Below, one piece after another: positions 35,801-44,078 of a stretch of DNA of 64,000 nt (the stretch's first letter is position 1; every line of letters begins with the position of its first letter). The stretch lies in assembly GCF_015207005.2 (NCBI RefSeq), contig NZ_JADEXS020000001.1:6099001-6163000 (forward strand). The letters run 5' to 3'. The notes under the pieces are model-generated. The model worked only from the letters and a program-made list of their open reading frames with translations. It did no database searches and was not told the DNA's origin. The translations under genes and the position numbers were made by a program. Source of the stretch: Desmonostoc muscorum LEGE 12446. Lineage in GTDB: Bacteria; Cyanobacteriota; Cyanobacteriia; Cyanobacteriales; Nostocaceae.

Positions 35801-36516
35801 TGGCGATCGCTTTCTGGTAAATTGACTGATAAATCCCCATCCGCCACCTTTTGAGCTACATCAGAAACTCGCTTCAGCGGTAGTGAAATGTGTCTGGTGA
35901 GGATAATTCCAATCAAAACCAAGATCGCAGCAAATAGAGGAATACTATAAGCAGTAGTGCCGAGGGTTTGTCTTGCAGCTGCCTGTGCCCGCTCAGAACG
36001 CTGCTTGAGAAGTACATTTTCCTCATTTTTCATCGCCTGGATCAGTTTCTGGATCTGATCCATCAGCCGCTTACCCTCGTCTGTCATAATAGCTTGCTGG
36101 GCAACTTCAAAGCTTTGGCTTTGCCGTAGTTCAATAACATTTTTCATTACAGCCATTCTCTCGTTTAGGAGTGGCTGTAACATATCAAGGCGATTTTGTT
36201 GGTTGGGGTTATCTGCTGTTAACGTCTGAAGTTCCTTAATTTTTTGATTGAGCGATTGCATGGCAGCGTTATAAGGCTCTAAATAACGCTGTTCTCCAGT
36301 AATAATGTAACCACGTTGCCCAGTCTCAGCATTTGTCAATTGCAAGTTGAGGTCTTCAAGCTGACTTAATACCTCATAGGTGTGATTTTCTTTGCGCGAA
36401 GTTTCAATTAACTCATTGGTGCTTTGGTAAGAGATTAGACCAATTGAGGTCAGAATTGCTAGACTTAAGGCAAAACCTGCCCCAATTTTGGTTCCAATCT
36501 TCAAACGGTTCAACAT
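32863..36516 (-). CDS. Hybrid sensor histidine kinase: CHASE3-HAMP-GAF-HisKA-HATPase-REC-REC-REC
   Basis: 1217 residues. Membrane segment at about 13-33, periplasmic CHASE3-type region (about 35-180, with AETGQRGYIITGEQRYL), second membrane segment (about 188-208), HAMP (about 208-262), GAF-like domain (about 285-430), then a Q/E-rich coiled coil (about 430-525). HisKA has His537 in NMSHELRTPLNS; HATPase follows with DTGIGIPVEKQ and RRYGGTGLGLS. Three receiver domains start near 826, 953 and 1096, with their phosphate-accepting Asp in LDIHMPEMDGW, LDLGLPDMSGF and MDIMMPEMDGY. The signal sensed is unknown. It probably passes phosphate to a partner not in the window. ATG start. Confidence 0.93.
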   Translation of the reverse strand: MLNRLKIGTKIGAGFALSLAILTSIGLISYQSTNELIETSRKENHTYEVLSQLEDLNLQLTNAETGQRGYIITGEQRYLEPYNAAMQSLNQKIKELQTLTADNPNQQNRLDMLQPLLNERMAVMKNVIELRQSQSFEVAQQAIMTDEGKRLMDQIQKLIQAMKNEENVLLKQRSERAQAAARQTLGTTAYSIPLFAAILVLIGIILTRHISLPLKRVSDVAQKVADGDLSVNLPESDRQDEIGVLKRTFNQMIVNLRNTTQKNDEQNWLKSNLAEFTQMLQGQRNLESVSRTILSNLAPLVGASVGIFYVMDSINDEPVLKLLGSYAYKQRKNLANEFRLGEGLVGQCALEKQRILLTGVPSDYISISSGLGEAPPLNIIVLPILFEGQVNAVIELASFAPFNELHLTFLEQLTEILGVFLNNIASQFQTQQLLAESVALTEELQSQQEELQQSNQLLEEQAHELQESQFLVKQSNEELQQLNEELEEKAELLEIQNQEVARKNREIELSRQSLQEKAEQLALSSKYKSEFLANMSHELRTPLNSLLILARLLSDNSLNNLTDKQVEYSRTIYSAGTDLLELINDILDLAKIESGTMSLDIEQLAFVDLRTSLDHTFRQLAENQKLSFAIELEDKLPPVLSTDSKRLQQVLKNLLANAFKFTEQGGVKLQISMVTETAPGEEPMVAFAVSDTGIGIPVEKQRIIFEAFQQADGTTSRRYGGTGLGLSISRELAQLLGGRIELISQPGQGSTFTFYLPLTRKGEMGRSTPLEIPQNRFEVKEKITQNVPTTLAPTVESRSTSRDISPAAKVVSTVNEIPDDRLTIQSGDRVLLIIEDDDKFARILLDMARQQGFKGIVALQSKQGIALAQQFEPNAIMLDIHMPEMDGWTVLDRLKHNPDTRHIPVHILSVDERQQRGLKLGAITYLQKPVSPEALNQVLTEIKSFIERQVKNLLIVEDDRVQAQSIIELIGNGDVQSTAVGTGKEALDILRSLHFDCMVLDLGLPDMSGFALIEQIKLEPKLMKLPIIVYTGKELSRQEETQLRGLAETIIIKNVRSPERLLDETALFLHRVQANLPPPKRQILEQLHQTDPVLANRKILIVDDDLRNIFAITSFLESYHMEVLFAENGRDGIEKLLNNPDINIVLMDIMMPEMDGYQTTRAIRQQPQFRSLPIIALTAKAMPGDREKCIEAGASDYITKPVDTEQLLSLLRVWLYR

Positions 36517-36883
36517 TTTTAAGAGACAGTTAATTTCAATTATTTATGTTGTGGCTGTAAGGATTCTGATAATTTTTCAGATATACAAATATTAAAAATT
36601 ATTGGCTATTTGTATTAGAAACTGGGAATTGGTTTAATTCAAGTGTGCCGATTTTTTGCAAATCATACTATATTATTTTTTGGAATTATCCATATATTAT
36701 GTAAATCTTCAAAATTTATCATCAAAATTTTACATAACAGTCAAATTCAGCTTGGAGATAGTATAACTTATTTCAAAAGAAGCAACCACCTGATTTTCTA
36801 ATTAAATCTCGCGGTGGATAATTAAATTCTGATTCTCCAAGTATAAATTGAATATATAATTTTAATCCCAAAGGGTGGTTTTT
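36517..36883. other. AT-rich spacer, no gene seen
   Basis: A divergent promoter region between the leftward hybrid kinase and a small rightward gene. Strongly AT-rich. I see no open frame, hairpin or dispersed repeat in it. Confidence 0.5.
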
Positions 36884-37117
36884 ATGAGTACAGTAATTGA
36901 GCTAGCAAGACCAAAATTTTGCAAAGGACAAAAAGTAGAATTTATTGGTGGATTAGGAACCATAATACAATGCTGTCGTAACTCTGGACATTGGTCGTAT
37001 CTTGTAGAAATGGAAATGGGTGCAGAACCAGAAACGGCCAGGATTGGTTGTGAAACTACTATTTTACTATTTGAAACAGATATTATCTTACTCGAAGACT
37101 ACCCTCTTGCGGCTTAG
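36884..37117 (+). CDS. Small conserved-type hypothetical protein
   Basis: 77 residues from the ATG at 36884, preceded by AAAGGGTGG; a GTG at 36875 is in frame but overlaps that site. The sequence KFCKGQKVEFIGGLGTIIQC...GHWSYLVEMEMG looks like a small SH3-like beta barrel, a fold also seen in other short cyanobacterial regulatory proteins. It ends in acidic, hydrophobic residues. No function can be named. Confidence 0.55.
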   Translation: MSTVIELARPKFCKGQKVEFIGGLGTIIQCCRNSGHWSYLVEMEMGAEPETARIGCETTILLFETDIILLEDYPLAA

Positions 37118-37154
37118 GATTTCAGGATGGCATCATCGTTTTACAAGGCTCAAA

Positions 37155-37181
37155 TCCCCGACTTCTTAGGGAAGTCGAGGA
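37155..37181. repeat. Hairpin between convergent genes
   Basis: TCCCCGACTTC (37155-37165) pairs with GAAGTCGAGGA (37171-37181) with one imperfect pair and a 5-base loop. It is a familiar cyanobacterial extragenic hairpin and could limit read-through between the small gene and the convergent stress-protein gene. No T-tract. Confidence 0.5.
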
Positions 37182-37310
37182 TCTAGATAGATTAAGTTTG
37201 ACATTTAGTTAGAGATTACTAATCATAACTAAGTTGTATTCCTAGATATAATCTAGAAATAAAGAATATCAGGAAGTAACATCTTCCTCGTCATTGAATC
37301 CCACTCGGTA

Positions 37311-38153
37311 TTACCTGGCGATCGCTTCTAGTTCGCTGTAGATCCGAAAATTTTGAATCTTGTTACTCTCTAAAATAGCTCTTGCACCGGCCATATAGAT
37401 ATCAGTAGCATTTAATAGTACAATAAAATTGCCAAGATTCAATTGCTCTTCATAATATTTAGCTAGATCATCAGGAACTTCTAAAGCATTGTAGTTACCT
37501 TTAGTAATTACCGAGACTTGACTCATAGGAAAGCCAGCTTTCTTGAGTTGTGTAAGTGCTGTTTCTGTGTCTTGACGCCGAGAAAAAACACCGACTCCAT
37601 ATTTATAGCGACTTTTGGGGGATAAATATGGCTGATAAACACCGCAGTGTTGAATGTTATGGCGATTAAAAATCCTCTTGGCAAACCGAATTTCGATTTC
37701 TATGCCAGTTACTATCACCAAATAGTAACCTTTGAAGACTAAATCGCTGTAAGCGTGTGCTTGTTCTTCAGGAATTCCCAAACATAGCAGGGCACCAGCC
37801 AAACTACCTGCGGCAACACCGATCGCACCACCTGTGATAGTAGTAGCGATCGCTGTTGCTTCTGCCCCGGCTAGCATGACTAAGCCCATATCAGGAATTG
37901 CCAACAAATTTATACTAACTAATAAGCTAGCAAGACCACCCAAAGCACCACTGGTACATTCGTCAGATGCGTTGCCAGTATCCTCTTTAACTCCAATACC
38001 AGGAATATCACATTGTTCTTCTACATTATTGCGTGCAATTACAGAAACTTTGTGCATCGAAAAATTCACAGACTGTAGTTCCTGAAGTGCCAATTCTGCA
38101 TCTGAAGATTTAGCGAAAATCCCTATAAATTTTCGCTCTTTTTCTAATGTCAT
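37311..38153 (-). CDS. Stress-type protein with two YflT/GsiB-like (general stress 17M) modules
   Basis: 280 residues. Two copies of a ferredoxin-like module are visible: KFIGIFAKSSDAELALQELQ at the N-terminus and YGVGVFSRRQDTETALTQLK in the second half, each followed by an S-M/Q-x-VSVI strand. Between them lies a Gly/Ala-rich hydrophobic region (about 68-125, ALGGLASLLVSINLLAIPD and GAIGVAAGSLAGALL) with likely membrane-inserting helices. This architecture is common in cyanobacterial general-stress proteins; biochemical role unknown. It lies beside a GlsB/YeaQ stress-membrane protein on the same strand, so the two may be co-induced. Confidence 0.7.
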   Translation of the reverse strand: MTLEKERKFIGIFAKSSDAELALQELQSVNFSMHKVSVIARNNVEEQCDIPGIGVKEDTGNASDECTSGALGGLASLLVSINLLAIPDMGLVMLAGAEATAIATTITGGAIGVAAGSLAGALLCLGIPEEQAHAYSDLVFKGYYLVIVTGIEIEIRFAKRIFNRHNIQHCGVYQPYLSPKSRYKYGVGVFSRRQDTETALTQLKKAGFPMSQVSVITKGNYNALEVPDDLAKYYEEQLNLGNFIVLLNATDIYMAGARAILESNKIQNFRIYSELEAIAR

Positions 38154-38207
38154 TTTCTCTGTTTCGACTCAAAGTGATTCCCAAAATTGTTAACTAATCT
38201 GAGAAAA

Positions 38208-38486
38208 TTACACAGCGCTACGAGTTAGTAATCCCCAAAGGAAAATCAATAGCATTGCGCCCAGAACAGCAAATAAAATGCTTCCCAGTGATAAAGCTCC
38301 AACAGATGCAGCAGCCGCTGAACTACTTCCTAACAAGACTTGACCTAAATAACCCCCAACTACGGCTCCGAGAATTCCTAATACAATGGTGGAAAGAATA
38401 CCACCACCTTGGGTTCCTGGATAAAATAACTTAGCCAAAGCACCTGCAATTAAACCCAAAACTAGCCAAGCAATGATGTTAGTCAT
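38208..38486 (-). CDS. GlsB/YeaQ/YmgE family stress-response membrane protein
   Basis: 92 residues with three hydrophobic segments. It has the family's pattern IIAWLVLGLIAGALAKLFYP and a glycine-rich middle (GGGILSTIVLGILGAVVGGY), here followed by an alanine-rich stretch and a third helix (LFAVLGAMLLIFLWGLL). Older annotations call the family transglycosylase-associated, without proof. Members are induced by stationary phase and osmotic or acid stress. ATG start, 54 bp upstream of the two-module stress protein on the same strand. Confidence 0.9.
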   Translation of the reverse strand: MTNIIAWLVLGLIAGALAKLFYPGTQGGGILSTIVLGILGAVVGGYLGQVLLGSSSAAAASVGALSLGSILFAVLGAMLLIFLWGLLTRSAV

Positions 38487-38695
38487 AATCTTTATCCTTG
38501 TTAAAGTGTTGTTTTTTTGACTATTTAATATTAGAATTTTTCTGATAAATTCCCGATCTATCTAGAGAACTAATATCAAAAATCTTGAGATATTATTTGT
38601 GATGTTCACAGGGCTTCATAATGTAGGAACATGGAGTCAAAAGTTGTTTCTGCCCTACGGCGAAGTTCTCAGCGATTGAACACAGCAGTGCGAAG

Positions 38696-38989
38696 GTGAC
38701 TGTGGAAGTTGGCGATCGCTTTTTTGATGGCAATGGCAATGACCATCTCAACGGCACTCCTGGCAATGACTACCTCAGTGGTGGCAATGGCAAAGACTCC
38801 CTCAATGGCAGCAATGGTCATGATACCCTCGTTGGTGGTAATGGTAACGACATCCTTTGTGGCGGTAATGGAAAAGACATCCTCTTCGGTGGCAATGGTG
38901 ATGACAAACTGTTCGGTGGTGCGTTAGCCTTTGGCGTAACGCACACTACATATATTTCAATAATCAAATATGAGTCCTATAGGGATTAA
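38696..38989 (+). pseudogene. Truncated RTX calcium-binding gene
   Basis: About 80 codons of nonapeptide repeats ([16 protein letters not shown] and so on) from a GTG, then an abrupt change to unrelated sequence after [16 protein letters not shown]. The change coincides with a small inverted word GTGCGTTAGCC...GGCGTAACGCAC (38921-38943). No type I secretion C-terminus is present, so the gene was probably cut by the insertion. It may still make a short peptide. Confidence 0.6.
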
Positions 38990-39040
38990 ACTCTCATCGG
39001 ACTTATGCAAGTGCCATGTTTTTGTTTATAGATAATAAAA

Positions 39041-39068
39041 CCCCAGGACTGGGAATTCATTCCTGGGG
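39041..39068 (-). terminator. Hairpin with T-tract on the minus strand
   Basis: CCCCAGGA (39041-39048) pairs with TCCTGGGG (39061-39068). On the minus strand it is followed by TTTTATTAT, so it would end leftward transcripts. No known gene feeds it, which leaves an unannotated leftward transcript as one explanation. Confidence 0.5.
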
Positions 39069-39406
39069 CTGTTATACCTGACCACCTTTACCTTTTTAAT
39101 GTAAAAATCTTCTAAAAACTGAAGTTTGAAAAGACATATATATCTGTGTTTTGTCCAAAAACAATTATATTAAAATAGGAAATTTGTGTTATTGTTAGCG
39201 ATTTTTTTATTTAAAATAGTAAATTAATATTCTGATATATTTCCAAAACCAAAAATTTTCTACTATTTCAGCTAATAGATATAATTCAAGTAATTATGTC
39301 TATTATTTTACTCACAAAAGCTTGCTTTTTTCCAACTAATAATTAAAAATAAAAATATCATGATTCATACATGATTGTAGCCGAAAAAAGTGACAGAAGC
39401 CCTTAT

Positions 39407-39432
39407 AAAAGCCTGCGAAAGCAGGCTTTTTT
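39407..39432. terminator. Strong bidirectional terminator hairpin
   Basis: AAAAGCCTGC, GAAA tetraloop, GCAGGCTTTTTT. The perfect stem with a GNRA-type loop and T-tract is a textbook intrinsic terminator on the plus strand, and its A-tract serves the other strand. No coding gene ends nearby. Confidence 0.75.
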
Positions 39433-40337
39433 ATGTCTGGATATAACTGCAAATTGAGAGACTGATATTATAGCCTTTTTGATCTATTGGAACCACAATT
39501 ACTTGTAGCGCGCACAGATTTAATTCGTGTCAACATTTTTGGAAATTTCCCTAAATTCAAAAGCTCTTAAAACAGAATTCTGAATTCAGAATGGGCTGCG
39601 CTAACAGAATTCAGCAATCTTTTTAGTGGGGGATTTAGACCCGCCACTTTCTTGTTGACCACCAAATTAAAAATTTGGTGGGGACTTAAACCCACTTATT
39701 CAGACGCGACGCTCGAGTACTCGCTCATAGTGTTGCCATGCCGAACGCGAGTGCGTCTCGTAGAGAAGACTTTACGCTCCACTATCCGCCAGTCATACAG
39801 AATACCCTACTGAATTTTGACGACTGACGCCTCTATTCTTTCTTGTTAAATCTAGAAATAAAAAACATAACTATAAGAATTACGTCCAAATATTAAATAT
39901 TTGATGACCAAGGTGACAAACGTACTCCTTTGGAGAACCTGTTGGCGCAGCCTCTCGAAGAGAAGGGTAGGCCGCCTGCGCCAACTAACAGAAAATCAAG
40001 GGTTTGAAACCCGCGCAGGCGGGTAAAGCCTCGTGTAGCCGCGACTTCCAGTCGCCTGGTGAAAGATATAAAAAAAGCCGCTATCACTATACAAAACGAA
40101 TTTTGACCGAAATTGATGGGATGCTTCAGAGAGAGGCAGCAAGAACGGGTAAGCCAAGACAATTTCCCTGTTTCTGTCTCCAGAGGCCACATGGAAGCTT
40201 CGTTTTGCTGCTGAGAAAATATTCTGCATAATTAAGAAATATAAAGTTATGTTACACTTAGTAACGAGTCAGGAGCCAATGGCAACAGACATCTGACAAA
40301 AAGCTGATTTGTTAAACATTCCCACAGAACTTACAAA

Positions 40338-40988
40338 ATGACTCTATCGATTTGTCCCGATCTCACTACTGCCGATCAGAGACTGTCAACTTTAGCTACC
40401 GAGCAACAGCCAACTGTCACAGAAGCGGAAATGATGCAGGCTGTGCGTACTTTGTTGATTGGATTAGGAGAAGATCCAGACCGCGAAGGACTAAAAGATA
40501 CTCCAAAAAGAGTGATGAAAGCCTTGCAGTTTCTCACAAAAGGATATCATGAATCTTTGGATGAACTGCTAAATGGAGCAGTCTTTACAGAAAACGCCAA
40601 TGAAATGGTCTTGGTTCGGGACATCGATATTTTCAGTTCCTGCGAACATCATATTCTGCCGATTATTGGTCGTGCCCATGTTGCTTACATTCCTAATGGT
40701 AAAGTCATAGGACTATCAAAAATTGCCCGTATTTGCGAAATGTATGCACGACGTTTACAAGTGCAAGAACGTCTGACGGTACAAATTGCTGATGCATTGC
40801 AAGGATTACTCAAACCCCAAGGAGTTGCAGTGGTGATAGAAGCAACCCACATGTGCATGGTAATGCGGGGTGTGCAAAAACCCGGTTCTTGGACTGTTAC
40901 TAGTGCAATGCGCGGTGTTTTTGCAGAAGATGTGCGGACTCGCCAGGAATTTATGAATTTGATCCGCCACAATTCTAATTTTCATTAG
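40338..40988 (+). CDS. folE: GTP cyclohydrolase I
   Basis: 216 residues, full length. It converts GTP to 7,8-dihydroneopterin triphosphate, the first step of tetrahydrofolate and tetrahydropterin synthesis (EC 3.5.4.16). The zinc ligands Cys102 and His105 (SSCEHHILP) and Cys173 ([10 protein letters not shown]) are present, as are [20 protein letters not shown] and the C-terminal SAMRGVF motif. The protein acts as a cytoplasmic decamer. ATG start, single gene, followed by a GGGAATAGGGAATAGGGAAT repeat that begins within eight bases of the stop. Confidence 0.95.
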   Translation: MTLSICPDLTTADQRLSTLATEQQPTVTEAEMMQAVRTLLIGLGEDPDREGLKDTPKRVMKALQFLTKGYHESLDELLNGAVFTENANEMVLVRDIDIFSSCEHHILPIIGRAHVAYIPNGKVIGLSKIARICEMYARRLQVQERLTVQIADALQGLLKPQGVAVVIEATHMCMVMRGVQKPGSWTVTSAMRGVFAEDVRTRQEFMNLIRHNSNFH

Positions 40989-41080
40989 ATAGGGAATAGG
41001 GAATAGGGAATAGGGAATGGCTTAAAAGTCTATGACTTGAAAATAGAGAACGGGACGTCTGTAGGGGCGCACAGCTGTGC

Positions 41081-41682
41081 ATTGGTGTCAACTTAAGCAA
41101 AAAGGAACCATAAGATGTAATCTAAGAACATCAATCAAGATGTTCTTAGTGATACATCATGAGTACAAAACGTCCAGCGCGAAAAGGCAACCCAGACCTG
41201 CGGCAACAAAAACATGTACCAGCGCCGCCAATTGAAGAAATCGAGCAAGAAATATTTTCATTACTGTCTCCAGGTAACTATATCGCAGGCGTTGGCGAGT
41301 TGAAGATGCTTTTTTGCTGACAAAACGGCTTTTGGGTCTGGCTTATATCTGGGTGGGTGATAGTAATGGTGTCCAAATCCAAATTTTTGCTACCTGGATT
41401 TTTTATGCTGTTCTTAACCAATTATGTATCGATGTGGCGTAGTTTACCGCCGTAGGCATCGCTCTCAACCAACCTTTAGACCGAATTTCTACAGAAATTG
41501 TGTTTCGTGCTTTATACCATTTTTTCCAAGCTGTTCTCCGTAGTGATGCCAGTGAGGCTGTTACTTATCTTCTTGAACATCAAAAGCTGTTTGGATTAAT
41601 CAAAACTGGGCGTAAGCGCCATCGAGACATTGACGCTTACACCCAACAAATTTGGGCAAAATCTTCTTAAGTTGACACCTGT
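41081..41682 (+). mobile_element. Internally deleted IS4-like element with GGTGTCAACTTAAG ends
   Basis: About 600 bp bounded by GGTGTCAACTTAAG (41084-41097) and the exact complement CTTAAGTTGACACC (41666-41679). Inside is a broken transposase gene. A 10-bp stem at 41123-41148 (TAAGAACATC / GATGTTCTTA) precedes its ATG. The left end abuts half of a GTAGGGGC palindrome and the right end abuts another copy, so it appears to have landed in that repeat. A relative with the same ends is at about 47083-47267. Confidence 0.7.
41159..41670 (+). pseudogene. IS4-like transposase remnant
   Basis: Starts MSTKRPARKGNPDLRQQKH with IEEIEQEIFSLLSPGNYIAG, then hits a stop at about 41320. The end of the gene is recognisable: LTKRLLGLAYIWVGDSNGVQ, IFATWIFYAVLNQLCIDVA, and finally LLEHQKLFGLIKTGRKRHRD to a TAA at 41668. 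Most of the catalytic core between these parts is missing. The extent and order fit an IS4-family transposase; the exact subgroup is uncertain. Non-functional. Confidence 0.65.
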
Positions 41683-42198
41683 AGGGGCACGGCAGTGCCC
41701 CTACAGGTGTACCTCACGCTTGTCGGGAAACGCTATGAGCAGAAAATCTCATATTTCGCAAAAACATTTCTTCAAAAATCCGAAAAACCGCAACTTTAGT
41801 GTGTAGATTAGTCTGGAGTACTTTTGATTGCAGTATATTTTTTTGTGGAATCAGTCAAAAAGTCTAGTCTACTAAGAGCAAGACGCTGATCCTACAATAT
41901 TTATCGAATTGTTACAAATGAGAAGGACTATAAAACTCGTGTTTGATTTTTGAAACAACTCTGTACAACTCAAAAAGCCTGTTTTTCCGTTGCCTATTGC
42001 CTATTGCCTAGAAATCAAAGCCGATGACTATATATACTTACAAAAGCGAGATGGACTTGTGAATAAAAACTTAATAATTCTTCGTAACAATTACCTTAAA
42101 AGATAACTTAATAAAAAAATAAACATTCCTGAGACTGCATAAATTTATACTAGACAACAGAAGAGTAAAAATATTTTGTACAAAAAGCGAGTGAAGCT
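41683..42198. other. Spacer with truncated type 1 element and short repeats
   Basis: The right half of a type 1 inverted-repeat element (GGGGCACGG...CGGGAAACGCTAT) occupies 41681-41736. A TGCCTATTGCCTATTGCCTA repeat lies at about 41991-42010. The remaining AT-rich DNA is the leader of the histidine-kinase gene; I see no gene in it. Confidence 0.55.
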
Positions 42199-43317
42199 AT
42201 GACACTAGGCTTTTCTCTACACAAACTAGAAAATGGCTCTAATTATTTGAGATCCTCAGATATCCAAAGTTTTTGTCAACTTGAGTCTGAGCAATTAACT
42301 AGTCAAGAGCCAATTTTTTTCGCTCGGATTGTCTATCATGATTGCTTGCTGAAAACTCATCAGGAAGTTATCAATTATCATCAAGAACAATCTCCTTTTT
42401 CTCAAAAGACTTTAGCTTATTTGCGTTCAGAAGCATGGCTGACAGACTTTCCGCCTGTTTTTACTATAAATAGATTTGAATTAAAAGATTTTTCATCCAT
42501 TTGTTACATTTGCCCGATAGGGTATAGGAATCAAAAGCCTGAATACATCCAAATCATTACTGATGAACCTCTCTCACCGAGTTTAGAATTATACATCAAA
42601 CGCTCCGCCATGCTCTTAGGTAAGTATGTAGATATTTGCTTAGACTATGGAAGACAAAAAACTGAAATTCAACTCCTGGAAGATATTTTGCATCGAATAG
42701 GTCATCAATTGCGTAATTCTTTAGGACTAATTGGATTGTACGCACATAATTTATGTTTGGGATTAAAAGATAATCCTTGGCAAGAACAAGCAACAATTAT
42801 CAGCGAAAGTATCCAAGATTTAGATACTAATTTAAACGAGCTTATTGATTGCGGTCAAAGTGCAAAATTAAGGGTTACTCCCCAAGATTTAAGAAGTTTA
42901 GTTGTTGAAAGTATCACAAATTTACAACCTTTAATTAATGACAAAAAACTTAAAATAACCATTCCCGATACATCTACAATTCTGAAAATAGACCGACTAC
43001 AAATGAAGCAAGTATTTGACAATATACTGAGTAATGCTGTTCATTTTAGTCCGAATTCCGGAACTATCACTTGTAGCTGGCAGATTTTTCAAGATGAAGT
43101 TTTAATTAAAATTTCTGACCAAGGGCCAGGACTATCTCCAGAAGATTTACAAAAAATATTTACGCCGTTTTATTCCCGTCGCCAAGGAGGTACAGGTCTG
43201 GGTTTAACCATTGCTAAAAAAATTATTTTGGATCATCAAGGAAATATTTGGGGACAAGTTTTATCCGACAAGGGGGCACAATTTTCGGTGATTTTGCCAA
43301 GACCAAGAAGTGGATAA
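42199..43317 (+). CDS. Soluble sensor histidine kinase
   Basis: 372 residues, no membrane segment. An N-terminal region of about 150 residues (possibly GAF-like) precedes the H-box with His169 in HRIGHQLRNSLGLIGLY. The ATPase domain has the N-box FDNILSNAVHFSPNSG, G1 ISDQGPGLSPEDLQ and G2 RRQGGTGLGLTIAKK. It should autophosphorylate and pass phosphate to the NarL-type regulator encoded 41 bp downstream. The gap between them is filled by an AATTCCTAATTCCTAATT repeat. ATG start. Confidence 0.9.
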   Translation: MTLGFSLHKLENGSNYLRSSDIQSFCQLESEQLTSQEPIFFARIVYHDCLLKTHQEVINYHQEQSPFSQKTLAYLRSEAWLTDFPPVFTINRFELKDFSSICYICPIGYRNQKPEYIQIITDEPLSPSLELYIKRSAMLLGKYVDICLDYGRQKTEIQLLEDILHRIGHQLRNSLGLIGLYAHNLCLGLKDNPWQEQATIISESIQDLDTNLNELIDCGQSAKLRVTPQDLRSLVVESITNLQPLINDKKLKITIPDTSTILKIDRLQMKQVFDNILSNAVHFSPNSGTITCSWQIFQDEVLIKISDQGPGLSPEDLQKIFTPFYSRRQGGTGLGLTIAKKIILDHQGNIWGQVLSDKGAQFSVILPRPRSG

Positions 43318-43357
43318 TTAATTTGTAATTCCTAATTCCTAATTCCTAATTAAAAAG

Positions 43358-44035
43358 ATGATTAACAATCAAAAGCTTTCAGTTTTACTGGTAGATGATG
43401 AAGAACGCTTTCGCCAAGGGTTACGTACCCTGCTCAATTTTTATAATATTAATTCTGCATTACCTGTAGAAGTTGTGGGTGATGCAGATTGTCTAGAGCA
43501 AGTTTTAAAATTCACGGCTCAGAAGAATCCAGATTTAATTTTGTTGGATATGCAATTAACAGGATGTGATGGGATTACAGTTCTGGCACGTCTGAAGGAA
43601 ACTGCTTTTTCTGGTAAGGTTTTAGTATTATCTGCTCATCAAGAAGATGACTGGATTTTTCGGGCAATGCAGGGTGGAGCCGCAGGTTATGTGTTTAAAA
43701 ATCGTTTGGCGACTCAATTGTGTGAAGCTATTAATACTGTGACTAGATCTGAAATTTATTTACCTTCAGAAGTTGCGAGTCGATTTTTCCGCTTTTTTCA
43801 AGCTTATTCAGATTCTTGTGTGAGAGCATGTCATCAAGTGCATTTAACACAAAGAGAACAAGAAGTTTTATACTGGTTAACTCAAGGTGCTTCTAATGAA
43901 GAAATCGCTAAGCATTTATATGTGACAGTTGCTACTGTTAAGGCGCATCTCACCAGTATTTTTGAAAAATTGAAGGTTACTAGTCGTACTCAAGCTATTG
44001 TGGCCGCACTCAAGTTAGGATTAGTTAAAGCTTGA
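43358..44035 (+). CDS. Response regulator, NarL/FixJ family
   Basis: 225 residues. The receiver domain (about 7-130) has the acidic pair in VLLVDDEERF, the phosphate acceptor Asp64 in LILLDMQLTGCDG and the conserved Lys in GYVFKNRLAT. The LuxR-type helix-turn-helix (about 160-222) reads LTQREQEVLYWLTQGASNEE then TVATVKAHLTSIFEKLKVTS. The cognate kinase is almost surely the gene just upstream. Together with the two downstream genes it forms a run of four signalling genes on one strand with short gaps. Confidence 0.93.
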   Translation: MINNQKLSVLLVDDEERFRQGLRTLLNFYNINSALPVEVVGDADCLEQVLKFTAQKNPDLILLDMQLTGCDGITVLARLKETAFSGKVLVLSAHQEDDWIFRAMQGGAAGYVFKNRLATQLCEAINTVTRSEIYLPSEVASRFFRFFQAYSDSCVRACHQVHLTQREQEVLYWLTQGASNEEIAKHLYVTVATVKAHLTSIFEKLKVTSRTQAIVAALKLGLVKA

Positions 44036-44078
44036 GCGCAACGGAAGTAATCGGCGCAATTCACGAAACTCTTTCTCT

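Larger units (their letters stand above)
38990..40337. other. 1.35-kb repeat-rich spacer before folE
   Basis: No convincing gene. It holds two strong hairpins (39041-39068 and 39407-39432), AT-rich DNA between them, a GAATTCAGAATGGGCTGCGC repeat near 39590-39615, a hairpin AAATTTTTAATTT-like pair in ACCACCAAATTAAAAATTTGGTGG (39658-39682), G/C-rich repeat matter at 39700-39800 and 39930-40060 (a relative of 47105-47250), and a region at 40075-40230 with no recognisable content. Confidence 0.55.
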
